Part shown: one piece after another, positions 1-7,876 of the stretch
Layout of the letters: the number at the start of each line of letters is the position of its first letter
How positions within the stretch are numbered: position 1 is the stretch's first letter
The notes under the pieces: generated by a model
Seen by the model: the letters and a program-made list of their open reading frames with translations, nothing else
The model's database searches: none
What the model was told of the DNA's origin: nothing
Translations under genes and position numbers: made by a program
Assembly (NCBI GenBank): GCA_016210805.1
Contig: JACQTL010000006.1
Coordinates: 1 to 12,450, forward strand
DNA length: 12,450 nucleotides
Origin: Actinomycetota bacterium
GTDB lineage: Bacteria > Actinomycetota > UBA4738 > G016210805
Direction: 5' to 3'

Positions 1-5
1 CGACG

Positions 6-1844
6 ATGGTCCTGCTCTCGCTGCTCCTCGGCTGGGTCGTCCTCCCGCCGACGGCCTCAGCGGACTCCGAGATCGACCTGGGCATCTTCGGGGCCGCCGA
101 CCTGGAGGTCGACGAGGCCCGCGGTCGCGCCTACCTGTCCGCCGGCGCGACCGTGGAGATCGTCGACTACTCGGGGAACCCCCTGGGGTCGCTCACGGGC
201 CTCGACGACGCGAGGGGCCTGGCCATCGTCGACGACGTCCTGTACGTGGCCGACCACGACACCTCCACGATCGAGCGCTTCGACCTGAGCACGTGGCCCC
301 ACACGAGGCTCGAGCCATTCGTGCTCGAGGCCTTCACCTGGCCCGACCGCCTGGTCCACGCCGGCGGGGCTCTCTGGTTCACCGCCGAGAGCTGCGGGAC
401 CAATTCCCAGCCGGTCTACCGGATCGAGCTCGACGGCACGGGGCTCACCGAGCTGGCCGGGTTCACGGAGGACTCTCCGTACTGCCTGCCCATGTTCGCC
501 TCGGAAGACGCACCGAACAGGCTCGTCCTGGGGAGGGAGACGATCGTGGTCTACGACCTGTCCACCGACCCCCCGACCAAGCTGGCCGAGCGCCGAGGCG
601 GCGTGGGGAGCGCCGTGATCCTCCCCGGGGGCGCCAGCCTCCTCCGGGCCGAGGGGTTGACCGTGGTGGAGCTCGCCCTGGACGACCTGTCGGGCCCCAA
701 CTTCACCTACCAGGCCGACCGGGGGATGCACCTGTGGATGGACTTCACCCCAGCCGGCGGAGGCCGGATCCTCGCCGTCGGGAGCGGCAGCGGGATCGCC
801 AGCATCTGGCTGTGGGAGCAGGGGAACGCGACCGCGACCCGCGTGATCGAGGTCGAGGCCGACGGCAACAAGTTCACCGCCTTCTCGCCCGACGGGGAGA
901 GCATCTGGACCTTCCCCGGGGACGGGAAGCTCCACGTGATCTCGGTGCGTCCGGTCTGCCCGGGCTACGAGCTCTCGGCGCTGAACCAGGTGCAGGGCAC
1001 CGCCTCGGCCGACACCCTCCTGGGGACCCCCGATCCGGACGTGATCTGCGGGTTGGGCGGCAACGACCGGCTGATCGGCCTGGGTGGGAACGACATCCTC
1101 GTCGGCGGCCCGGGGGTGGACACGCTGATCGGAGGTCCCGGGGCCGACACCCTGATCGGCGGTCCCGGCGCGGACGGCACGGACGTCGCCGCGGACTTCG
1201 GGACCGTGGGCCTGTTCGGGGGCCCCGGCAACGACGTGCTCCTCGGGGGAGCGGGAGGCGACGACCTGTTCGGGGGCGGCGGCAACGACCGACTGGTGGG
1301 CGCGGACGGCGAGGACATCCTGTTCGGCGACCTGGGCAAGGACACCCTCCTCGGGGGCCCGGCCCTGGACATCCTCCTCGGCGGCGCCGGGAACGACACG
1401 ACCAACGGGGGCGGCGGCTTCGACTGCGCCGACTTCGAGTTCGAGGCCGGGCCGATCACCGCGAGCCTGTCCTCGGGGACCGCGTCGGGGACGGGCGCGG
1501 GCACCGACAAGCTCACGGGCATCGAGTGCCTGATCGGCTCGCCGAAGGCCGACCATCTGACCGGGAACGGCGCGGCCAACACCCTGTGGGGGCTGGCCGG
1601 ACCGGACACCCTGATCGGCCTGGCCGGGAACGACTTCCTCCACGGGTGGGGCGGCTTCGACGCGCTGAACGGGGGCGCCGGGTTCGACCTCTGCCTCGTC
1701 GGCGCGAACGGGGGGACGCGGACGGGCTGCGAGCAGACCTCGCTCGGCCCCCAGGGGGCCGCCCCCGCCCATGCGGCCGGGCCTCCCGGCCGTTCGGAGG
1801 TGCTGGCCACGGCCGCAGCGCTGCGCCTCGCCACCGGGCGGTAG
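6..1844 (+). CDS. Secreted RTX-type calcium-binding repeat protein with N-terminal beta-propeller-like region (5' end possibly cut by window edge)
   Basis: Predicted exported protein. Residues 1-19 form a hydrophobic signal-like segment ending TASA before DS, but with no basic n-region, so the true start probably lies just before the window. Residues about 20-316 hold propeller-like strands (for example SPDGESIW at 294-301) like the YncE/PQQ/WD40 type. From about 345 to 560 there are glycine/aspartate nonapeptides of the GGxGxDxL kind (GLGGNDRLIGLGGNDIL, GGPGADTLIGG, GGAGNDTTNGG, GLAGNDFLHGW), which in the hemolysin-type family build a Ca2+-binding parallel beta-roll. Two less regular stretches (about 391-402 and 475-510) interrupt the roll. 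The C-terminus is Ala/Pro/Gly-rich, with no sortase motif and no membrane anchor. No type I secretion genes are adjacent, and the signal segment suggests Sec export. The domain class is clear; the biological role is unknown. Confidence 0.85.
   Translation: MVLLSLLLGWVVLPPTASADSEIDLGIFGAADLEVDEARGRAYLSAGATVEIVDYSGNPLGSLTGLDDARGLAIVDDVLYVADHDTSTIERFDLSTWPHTRLEPFVLEAFTWPDRLVHAGGALWFTAESCGTNSQPVYRIELDGTGLTELAGFTEDSPYCLPMFASEDAPNRLVLGRETIVVYDLSTDPPTKLAERRGGVGSAVILPGGASLLRAEGLTVVELALDDLSGPNFTYQADRGMHLWMDFTPAGGGRILAVGSGSGIASIWLWEQGNATATRVIEVEADGNKFTAFSPDGESIWTFPGDGKLHVISVRPVCPGYELSALNQVQGTASADTLLGTPDPDVICGLGGNDRLIGLGGNDILVGGPGVDTLIGGPGADTLIGGPGADGTDVAADFGTVGLFGGPGNDVLLGGAGGDDLFGGGGNDRLVGADGEDILFGDLGKDTLLGGPALDILLGGAGNDTTNGGGGFDCADFEFEAGPITASLSSGTASGTGAGTDKLTGIECLIGSPKADHLTGNGAANTLWGLAGPDTLIGLAGNDFLHGWGGFDALNGGAGFDLCLVGANGGTRTGCEQTSLGPQGAAPAHAAGPPGRSEVLATAAALRLATGR
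1119..1172 (+). repeat. 27-bp tandem duplication inside the RTX gene
   Basis: Two adjacent 27-bp units (1119-1145 and 1146-1172) each encode DTLIGGPGA and differ at four positions, all synonymous. This is a tandem duplication of one RTX nonapeptide, the usual way such beta-rolls grow. Confidence 0.7.
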
Positions 1845-1856
1845 GGGCGGCCGTCC

Positions 1857-1879
1857 CCCCGGTTCCGGCGGATCCGGGG
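1857..1879 (+). terminator. Possible hairpin terminator after the RTX gene
   Basis: CCCCGG (1857-1862) pairs with CCGGGG (1874-1879). After one T-T mismatch, TCC (1864-1866) pairs with GGA (1870-1872) around a GGC loop. The hairpin begins 13 nt after the RTX stop codon. No T-run follows, so termination is inferred from position and stem only. Confidence 0.35.
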
Positions 1880-1882
1880 CCG

Positions 1883-1919
1883 GACGGGGCCGGATGTGCT
1901 GGACGGGGCTAGACGGGGC
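1883..1919 (+). repeat. Three direct copies of GACGGGGC ahead of the NuoF-like gene
   Basis: GACGGGGC occurs at 1883-1890, 1902-1909 and 1912-1919, spaced 19 and 10 bp apart, 38 bp upstream of the next start codon. It could be an activator site or chance in G-rich DNA. No -35/-10 pair is evident in this 112-bp gap. Confidence 0.3.
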
Positions 1920-1943
1920 GCGGTTCCGGGAAAGACACTCGGC

Positions 1944-1949
1944 GGGAGG
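1944..1949 (+). promoter_or_regulatory. Ribosome binding site deciding the NuoF-like start
   Basis: GGGAGG lies 7 nt before the ATG at 1957. The reading frame is open back to 1771, but the upstream part has no family similarity and overlaps the end of the RTX gene, so this site fixes the start at 1957. Confidence 0.8.
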
Positions 1950-1956
1950 CCCAGCC

Positions 1957-3321
1957 ATGACCGAGAACCGAGCCCCGGGGACGATACTCATCCGAAACGG
2001 ACCGGTGGAGTCGCTGGACGACCACGTGGCGGCCGGGGGAGGGCAGGGATTGGCCGCTGCCCTGGACCGTCCGCCCGAGGACGTGATCGAGGAGGTCCGC
2101 CGCTCCGGGCTCAGGGGTCGGGGCGGCGCGGGGTTCCCCACGGGCGTCAAGTGGCGGACGGTGCGGGAGGACCCCCACCCCAGGAAGTTCGTGGTCTGCA
2201 ACGCCGCCGAGGGAGAGCCGGGGACGTTCAAGGACCGGTGGCTCCTCCGGGCCGATCCCTACAGCGTGCTCGAGGGGCTGGCCATCGCGGCGCACGCGGT
2301 CGGGGCCGAGCGCGCGTACATCGGGATCAAGGCCGGGTTCGAGCCGGAGATCGAGCGGCTCCGCCGGGCCCTGGCCGAGATGTCGGTGAGGGGAGCGCTG
2401 GGGCCGGTTCCCGTCGAGCTGGTCGGCGGTCCGGACGAGTACCTGTTCGGGGAGGAGAAGGCCCTGCTCGAGGTGATCGAGGGCGGGGATCCGCTCCCCA
2501 GGATCGTGCCGCCCTGGATGGAGGGGCTCTTCCGGAAGCCGGGCGCGCCGAACCCCACGGCGGTGAACAACGTGGAGACCCTGGCCCACGTGTCCCACAT
2601 CCTCCGGGAGGGGGCGGACTGGTTCCGGTCGTTCGGCACCGAGGGCTCGCCGGGAACGATGCTCTTCACGCTGTGCGGCGACGTCAGGCATCCCGGGGTC
2701 TACGAGCAGCCCCTCGGCCTCACCCTGCGGGACCTCGTCCACGGGGTCGGGGGAGGCCCACCGGAGGGACGGGACGTGAACGCCATCTTCCCGGGCGCCT
2801 CGAACACGGTGATCAGCCCCATGCAGCTCGACACCCCGCTCGGGTTCGACGAGATGAAGGCGGTGGGCACGGGGCTCGGTGCCGGGGGATTCGTCGTCTA
2901 CGACGACTCGGCGTGCATCGTCCGGGCGACGCTGGCCTTCTCGCGGTTCCTCTACGTCGAGTCGTGCGGGCAGTGCCCCGCCTGCAAGCACGGGACCGGG
3001 CAGATCACCGAGCTGCTCGGGCGGATCGACCGGGGAGAGGGGAACGAGGCCGACGTGGAGACGATCCTGGCCCGGGCCCTGACGGTGACCGACGCGCAGC
3101 GGTGCGCGCTCCCCACCGGGGAGACGCTCCTCGCCCAGAGCGCCGTGCACGTGTTCGGCGAGGAGTTCGGTGCCCACCTGGGCAGGGCCTGCCCGTCGGA
3201 TCGGGAGATCCCGGTGCCCAAGATCGTCGACTTCGACGAGGGGGCCGGGGACTTCGTCTACGACGAGCGGTACCGGCTGAAGCGTCCCGACTGGACCTAC
3301 GCGGACGAGCCGGGGACGTGA
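1957..3321 (+). CDS. Orphan NuoF-like FMN/iron-sulfur oxidoreductase subunit
   Basis: 454 residues, about the length of NuoF, the NADH-dehydrogenase subunit of complex I and of related formate dehydrogenases and hydrogenases. The FMN loop GRGGAGFPTGVKW is at 54-66 and a second flavin motif NAAEGEPGTFKDR at 82-94. YLFGEEKALLEVIEG is at 162-176, where NuoF has Y-x-C-G-E-E-T-A-L. A soluble-ligand-binding (SLBB) region follows at about 235-320. The [4Fe-4S] cysteines are C337, C340 and C343 in ESCGQCPACKHGT, plus C383. In family terms it should carry FMN and one cluster and oxidise NAD(P)H or reduce NAD(P)+. Unusual points: the Asp expected in N-x-D-E-x-E-P-G is Ala84, and no NuoE, NuoG or other complex I gene is nearby. 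It therefore probably belongs to a stand-alone NuoF-like branch whose partner is unknown, not to complex I. Family assignment is firm; substrate is not. Confidence 0.9.
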   Translation: MTENRAPGTILIRNGPVESLDDHVAAGGGQGLAAALDRPPEDVIEEVRRSGLRGRGGAGFPTGVKWRTVREDPHPRKFVVCNAAEGEPGTFKDRWLLRADPYSVLEGLAIAAHAVGAERAYIGIKAGFEPEIERLRRALAEMSVRGALGPVPVELVGGPDEYLFGEEKALLEVIEGGDPLPRIVPPWMEGLFRKPGAPNPTAVNNVETLAHVSHILREGADWFRSFGTEGSPGTMLFTLCGDVRHPGVYEQPLGLTLRDLVHGVGGGPPEGRDVNAIFPGASNTVISPMQLDTPLGFDEMKAVGTGLGAGGFVVYDDSACIVRATLAFSRFLYVESCGQCPACKHGTGQITELLGRIDRGEGNEADVETILARALTVTDAQRCALPTGETLLAQSAVHVFGEEFGAHLGRACPSDREIPVPKIVDFDEGAGDFVYDERYRLKRPDWTYADEPGT

Positions 3322-3342
3322 GGGCCGGCCCGGGCCGGCCCT
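3321..3342. terminator. Bidirectional terminator: 22-nt perfect palindrome between convergent genes
   Basis: AGGGCCGGCCC is followed directly by its exact reverse complement, giving a 22-nt perfect palindrome (about a 9-bp stem with a 4-nt loop). It starts on the last base of the plus-strand TGA and ends one base before the minus-strand TAG at 3343, so it occupies the whole gap. No T-run is present on either side. Position and symmetry argue for a shared terminator. Confidence 0.7.
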
Positions 3343-3753
3343 CTAGCTCCAGACGCTGACGATGATGCCGACCACGGCCAGCGCCACGACGTGGTAGCCG
3401 CCGTTGATGAGGTGAAGGACCGGCTTCCGGTTCTCGTAGGCGAACGTGACGATCAGCGAGGTGAGGGAGAAGGCCACCCCGGCGGTCAGGCCCAGAAGGA
3501 GGCCGTCGCCCACCGAGGAGGCTCCGGTCCACACGGCCAGGAGCCCGAGCCCCAGGGCGGCCACGAGCTCGAGGACGAAGGTTCCCAGGAACAGGACGGC
3601 GTTCATGCCACCCTGCGGGTCGACCCCCGCGGCGGCCATCCACGGCTTCGCGAAGAGGGCCGGCGAGTACCAGAGCGCGCCGATCGCGAAGTAGGCCACC
3701 CCTCCGACCAGCACGGCCAGGTAGTTCACGTCCGAGAACGCGTCCAGCGACAT
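3343..3753 (-). CDS. DUF1761 family small integral membrane protein
   Basis: 136 residues with four hydrophobic segments at about 10-30, 52-75, 83-106 and 113-134. The first helix carries the family-like pattern NYLAVLVGGVAYFAIGALWYSP and continues LFAKPWM. The last helix contains GGYHVVALAVVGIIVSVW. Both match DUF1761, a membrane family of unknown function. The ATG at 3753 is preceded on the minus strand by AAGGGGG about 6 nt upstream. A strong hairpin separates it from the peptidase gene upstream, so it probably has its own promoter in 3754-3825. Function unknown. Confidence 0.85.
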   Translation of the reverse strand: MSLDAFSDVNYLAVLVGGVAYFAIGALWYSPALFAKPWMAAAGVDPQGGMNAVLFLGTFVLELVAALGLGLLAVWTGASSVGDGLLLGLTAGVAFSLTSLIVTFAYENRKPVLHLINGGYHVVALAVVGIIVSVWS

Positions 3754-3825
3754 CGTGCCCCCTTCCCCTCGACTCCGCGGGGGAATCTAAGCGCGGGACC
3801 CCATGGGGGCGCCAGCGGGCGAACG

Positions 3826-3856
3826 AAGGAGCCGGCCCCCGTGGGGCCGGCTCCTT
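3826..3856 (-). terminator. Strong hairpin terminator after the M14 peptidase gene
   Basis: AAGGAGCCGGCCCC (3826-3839) and GGGGCCGGCTCCTT (3843-3856) are exact reverse complements around a 3-nt loop, a 14-bp stem. It lies 23 nt beyond the stop of the minus-strand peptidase gene. On the minus strand the stem is followed by a short, interrupted T-rich stretch (CGTT). It shares the GCCGGCCC core with the palindrome at 3321-3342. Confidence 0.8.
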
Positions 3857-3879
3857 CCTCGTCGCGCGGTGCCTGTCGC

Positions 3880-6800
3880 CTACGCCGCGTACAGGCCCAC
3901 GTCGTCGAAGACGACGGTTCCCGCCGTCCTCGTGTCCGTGGGGGCGAACCCGGTGAGGACCACCCGCACGGCCGTCACCCCGGCCGGGACCGTGATGGTC
4001 TGCTCCAGGTCCACGAACCCCGCGGTGGACAGCGGGGCCGTGAGGGCCCGGACCGTGCTCAGGACCTCCCCGGCGGCGCCGAGGTAGGCCAGGGACACGG
4101 TGGGTGCCGACGAGGCCCCGTCGGTCGAGACCGAGAGCACCAGGTCCAGCACCTCGCCGGCGGACACCTCGATGGCGTCGCTGGTCCACGTGGGAGCCCC
4201 GGACAGGAGGACGCTTCCTCCCGTGCCGGTGATCGCCGCGCCCTGCGAGCCGTCGGTGCCCTCGCCGGACCACGAGGTCTCCCCGGCGCCGGTGTCCGAT
4301 GCGGTCCACCCCTCCGGAGCGTTGCCCTCGGAGTTGGCCTGCTCGAACGAGCCGTTCTTGATCTTGTTCCCCTTGATCTGGAACGTGAGGACCCCGGCGT
4401 TGTTCGTCTCGACCTCCTCGGCCACCGCCTGCAGCACGTCGGCCGTGGCCGTGATCGTGTGCTCGCCCTGCACGTTGCCCTCGGACTTCCACGTCACGAC
4501 GGCCTCGGTGGTCCCGCCGGCCGGGATCGCGGCGGTGTCGATCGAGCCGAGCTCCGTCTGGCCGTCCAGGACGAACTCCGTCGTCGAGGGTCCGGCCTCC
4601 GCGAGGCCCACGTTCGCGATGGTGGCCATCACCGGGGCCTTCCTGCCGCCCCGGACCTTCACCGGAGTGGAGATGTCGGTGACGACCAGGTCCGGAAGGG
4701 GAGCCGGGCGCACGTAGTCCACCAGGTTCAGGAAGACCTGCCATCCGGCGAACGTCAGGGAGTAGGACCCCAGGCCGAACCGCATGTCGCGGGGGCCGCC
4801 GGGGGCGTAGTTGGGGTCGGGGAGCATGGCCCCGGCGATCCGGATCACGCCCCGTCCCACGTGCCGCTCCCCGAGGCCGACCCCGGCCCCGAGCAACGCC
4901 GACGTGCACTCCGCGACGTCGTCCTTGCCGCAATCCGCCTCCCAGGCGGCGCGGTCGACGTAGTACTGGGTCAGCTTGGCCCTGGCCGCCCCGTCCTGCG
5001 TCGCGTCGGGCGTGTAGCCGATCGGCGCGGGCTCCATGACCTGCCGGGCCGTCCCCCCCGCCGTACCGGGCAGGCAGACGTCCCCGAGGAGCGGGTCGGG
5101 CGTGTCGGGCGTGCAGAGGTTCCCGCGCCCGGACACGTTCATCTCGAAGCGAGGCACCGCGCCCCGCCCGCCGGGCTGGCTCGACCCGACCAGCCCCGGC
5201 TCGACGAGCCCCAGGGACTCGAGGCCCCCCAGCGCGCCGTCGGTCAGGATCAGGTTGCCGCCCCGGGCCGCGTAGGTCCCCACGGCCTCGGTGTACTCGT
5301 CGAACTGGGCGGCGGTGTACCTGCTCTCGCCCGGGTCGGGGATGGCCGGGTCGGAGGAGAACTCGATCGTCCCCTGGACGGGCTGGGGCACGGCCGCGAA
5401 GTTCTCCAGGCGCACCCGCCAGGTCCCCGCCTCCGGCACCGTGACCGTGAGGTTCTCGCCCTTGGCGATGAAGCTGCACTGGCAGCCCCGCTCCTCCCAG
5501 GTGCCGTCGTCGCGCTGCCGCTCGACGTAGATGTCCCAGTCGCTGTCGAGCACCCAGGAGCTGCGCACGAACATCAGGTCGTTGTCGGCGTCGGGAGGCC
5601 CGAGCACCTCGAACTCGAAGGTGTTGGTGCCGACCACGGTCGCCTCGGGTCCGAAGCTGAACGGGATCGTGGCCTGGGGGTCGCCGCTGAACGGCGCCTC
5701 CTGGGCTCCCACGAACTCCGGCATGAAGTCGTCCACCACGACCAGCGAGTCGAGGCCGTCGAGGACGCTCGGGTCGGCCAGGATCTCGTCCACCGTGACC
5801 GGGACGAGCTCCTGCCCCTCCGGGACGTACCGGTTGAGGTCGTCGAAGAAGTCCATCGACGACGCCGAGATCGCGGCCTGGCCCGGGCTCGCCTCCGCGG
5901 TCACGTGGCGGAAGTCCACCTCCACCCGGGTCGGGCTGCCGTCCAGGCTGGTCAGCCGGACCCGCCACCTCCCGGGGACCGGGTCGTTGGCCGTCACGAC
6001 CTGCCCCGACTGCGCGTACAGGTCGGGCGTGGACGCCCCCTCGGTCTGGGCCTGGACAAAGGAGGAGGCCACGGTCAGCCACTGGCCGCCGCCCTCCTCG
6101 TCGAACCGCTCCAGCTTCAGGCGGGGGATCGAGCCGGTCCCGATCCCGTCCACGTTGGTGAACGTGGCCTGCACCGTGATGCCGCCGTTGAATATGCCCA
6201 CGTCGGGTCCGAGGACGTCGAACTCGAGCGTCGGCTGGAGCCCGTCCATCACGAAGGTCCCGCCCTGGCAGCTCGTGCAGGGGAGCAGCGTGTCGATGTC
6301 GTTCTGGGCGGGGTAGCCGGGGTTCTGCGGGCGGTCGGACGCCTCGACCTCGACCCGGCGCGGGTCGAACACGTACCCGATCCTCCCCGGCGGCTCGTAG
6401 ACGAAGTCGGCGTCCTCCTCGGTGAGCATCGAGGCGAGCTGCGAGTAGATCAGGCCCTTGTTCCCGTCGACGTGCATCTGCTCGTTGATCGGGTCGAAGA
6501 GGTTGTTGGGGAGGATGTGCGACATCGACATCTCGTTGTCGATGCCCACGCCGTTCAGGCCGATGGGGGAGTCGAACCAGTCGCCCACTCCACCGGTGAT
6601 CTGGTATCCGATCGTGTCGACGACCGTTCCCCACTGGTCGGCGAAGCAGTACGGGAAGTTACCGCTTGTGACCAGCACGTTCCTCACCGGGCACGACTCC
6701 CCGGCGTCGTTCTGGCCGTTCTGGTTCGCGTCGGCGATGTACGGGGACCAGCCCAGGCGCTGAGTCTGGTCCTCCCAGGCCCGGAGCGACTGGTCCACCG

Positions 6801-7836
6801 TCGAGAAGTTCTTCCGGAAGTCGCGTTGCCCCGCGCCGATCAGCGTGAAGGAGAAGGCCACCGCGAGGATCTGGCCGTGGAGGTCGATGCCCCCGGCGAA
6901 GCGGTCCCCCGACGTGACCCCCCGGATGCCCTTCAGCACCTCGCTGTAGGCCCTGGTCTCGGGCTCCGAGCCGGGGGAGTAGGGGCGGTACGTGTAGCCG
7001 AGCGTGGGCCAGTCGCGGTTGAGGTCCACGCCGTTCCCGTTGTACCGCTGGTAGTAGACGCCGCCCTCACCGAGCTCGCCGCGGTGCCAGCCGTCCGGGT
7101 TCGGGGGGACGAAGTAGATCACCGACCGCTCGAGGACCTCCCCGGCCGTGGGCACCTCGCGCGCCGTCGGGGTCTCCACGATCTCCTTGGGGAACGGCCC
7201 CTCGTCCGAGCATGCCGGCGCCGCCGAAGGGTCGTCCTCACATGCCGCCCAGGTGACCAGGTCCTCCATGGCCCTGATCCCGCCCTCCACGCCGGCCCGC
7301 TCGATCCCGTGGATCGAGAGGCTGTAGGCGAAGTGGAGCCGGTCGCGCTCCGGGATGGGGGACTGGGCGTCGGTGATCTTGAACAGGTACAGCGGTCGGC
7401 GGTCCCGGGAGAGGATCTCGAGGTTGCCGTCCTCGTTGAACCCGAGGGTCGTGGGTATCCCGGCGGACTTGTACTCCGGGTTGTCGTAGGCCTGGTCGAG
7501 ACGGATGACCTGGAGGAAGCGGGGGAACTTCCGCTGCAGGAACGTCGCCCCGTCGACCACCTCGTCGTAGCCCAGGAACTGCTCGACGCACACCCGTCCC
7601 TTGGCGTAGGGGGACACGCCGTCCGGCGTGTCCTTCACCCCGTCGCCGTCGGAGTCCGAGGCGCCGAACGCCAGACATCCCTGGGGGTCCGGGAACACCC
7701 GCCCGAAGGCGAGCAGCTCGGCGTCGCTGGTGGCCACCGGGTTCGGTACGGCCACGGCGAGCCGCGCCGTCCCGGCCGTGAGGCCCGTGGACAGGAGCAG
7801 CAGGGCGACCAACGTGGTCTGGACCTTGCGGCGCAT
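3880..7836 (-). CDS. Secreted multidomain M14 zinc carboxypeptidase-like protein
   Basis: 1318 residues. The signal peptide is MRRKVQTTLVALLLLSTGLT, cleaved near AVA at 28-30. DSDGDGVKDTPDG (61-73) resembles a Ca2+-binding loop. The M14 domain spans about 90-475: zinc ligands H176 and E179 in SIHGIERAG and H320 in GIDLHG, NPDG at 246-249, substrate-binding N273-R274 in VDLNRDWP, and catalytic Glu probably E435 in NEMSMSH, so all key residues look present. A GATase/ThuA-like region follows, with SLVVVDDF at 697-704 and GGNLILTDGALGGLESLG at 859-876, apparently split by a beta-sandwich at about 735-830 (WRVRLENF). A second sandwich lies at about 540-645. About 1047-1153 matches CARDB (PDLVVTDISTP, VEETNN-like VETNN), and 1157-1318 resembles a carbohydrate-binding jelly roll (NGSFEQ to FDDVGLY). 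No cell-wall anchor is seen. It probably trims extracellular peptides. The ATG at 7836 has GGGAGG 6 nt upstream. Confidence 0.9.
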   Translation of the reverse strand: MRRKVQTTLVALLLLSTGLTAGTARLAVAVPNPVATSDAELLAFGRVFPDPQGCLAFGASDSDGDGVKDTPDGVSPYAKGRVCVEQFLGYDEVVDGATFLQRKFPRFLQVIRLDQAYDNPEYKSAGIPTTLGFNEDGNLEILSRDRRPLYLFKITDAQSPIPERDRLHFAYSLSIHGIERAGVEGGIRAMEDLVTWAACEDDPSAAPACSDEGPFPKEIVETPTAREVPTAGEVLERSVIYFVPPNPDGWHRGELGEGGVYYQRYNGNGVDLNRDWPTLGYTYRPYSPGSEPETRAYSEVLKGIRGVTSGDRFAGGIDLHGQILAVAFSFTLIGAGQRDFRKNFSTVDQSLRAWEDQTQRLGWSPYIADANQNGQNDAGESCPVRNVLVTSGNFPYCFADQWGTVVDTIGYQITGGVGDWFDSPIGLNGVGIDNEMSMSHILPNNLFDPINEQMHVDGNKGLIYSQLASMLTEEDADFVYEPPGRIGYVFDPRRVEVEASDRPQNPGYPAQNDIDTLLPCTSCQGGTFVMDGLQPTLEFDVLGPDVGIFNGGITVQATFTNVDGIGTGSIPRLKLERFDEEGGGQWLTVASSFVQAQTEGASTPDLYAQSGQVVTANDPVPGRWRVRLTSLDGSPTRVEVDFRHVTAEASPGQAAISASSMDFFDDLNRYVPEGQELVPVTVDEILADPSVLDGLDSLVVVDDFMPEFVGAQEAPFSGDPQATIPFSFGPEATVVGTNTFEFEVLGPPDADNDLMFVRSSWVLDSDWDIYVERQRDDGTWEERGCQCSFIAKGENLTVTVPEAGTWRVRLENFAAVPQPVQGTIEFSSDPAIPDPGESRYTAAQFDEYTEAVGTYAARGGNLILTDGALGGLESLGLVEPGLVGSSQPGGRGAVPRFEMNVSGRGNLCTPDTPDPLLGDVCLPGTAGGTARQVMEPAPIGYTPDATQDGAARAKLTQYYVDRAAWEADCGKDDVAECTSALLGAGVGLGERHVGRGVIRIAGAMLPDPNYAPGGPRDMRFGLGSYSLTFAGWQVFLNLVDYVRPAPLPDLVVTDISTPVKVRGGRKAPVMATIANVGLAEAGPSTTEFVLDGQTELGSIDTAAIPAGGTTEAVVTWKSEGNVQGEHTITATADVLQAVAEEVETNNAGVLTFQIKGNKIKNGSFEQANSEGNAPEGWTASDTGAGETSWSGEGTDGSQGAAITGTGGSVLLSGAPTWTSDAIEVSAGEVLDLVLSVSTDGASSAPTVSLAYLGAAGEVLSTVRALTAPLSTAGFVDLEQTITVPAGVTAVRVVLTGFAPTDTRTAGTVVFDDVGLYAA

Positions 7837-7842
7837 CGACTT

Positions 7843-7848
7843 CCTCCC
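7843..7848 (-). promoter_or_regulatory. Ribosome binding site of the M14 peptidase gene
   Basis: On the minus strand GGGAGG lies 6 nt before the ATG at 7836, inside a long G/A-only tract. It supports that start, which also gives a complete basic-hydrophobic signal peptide. Confidence 0.75.
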
Positions 7849-7851
7849 TCC

Positions 7852-7876
7852 TCCCTCCCCGCGGGCAGGGGAGGGA
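7852..7876 (-). promoter_or_regulatory. Leader hairpin abutting the peptidase ribosome binding site
   Basis: On the minus strand TCCCTCCCC (7876-7868) pairs perfectly with GGGGAGGGA (7860-7852) around a 7-nt loop, ending 4 nt before the ribosome binding site. The pyrimidine arm could also pair with the purine tract that contains the ribosome binding site, so a translation-control role is possible. This rests on base pairing alone. Confidence 0.4.

Noticed and set aside
57..2231. 724-codon open frame on the minus strand across the RTX and NuoF-like genes
   Set aside because: It crosses two real genes and their intergenic gap, and its Pro/Arg/Gly-rich translation has no family similarity. It is a GC-bias shadow.
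3797..3812. CCCCATGGGG palindrome with an ATG upstream of the terminator at 3826
   Set aside because: The plus-strand frame from this ATG (3803-4087) runs through a strong terminator hairpin and then antisense to the peptidase; no ribosome binding site or domain.
3005..6634. 1209-codon minus-strand frame spanning the NuoF-like 3' end, DUF1761 and part of the peptidase
   Set aside because: It passes through a terminator palindrome, opposite-strand and same-strand genes in a different frame, and reads as Arg/Gly/Pro-rich noise.
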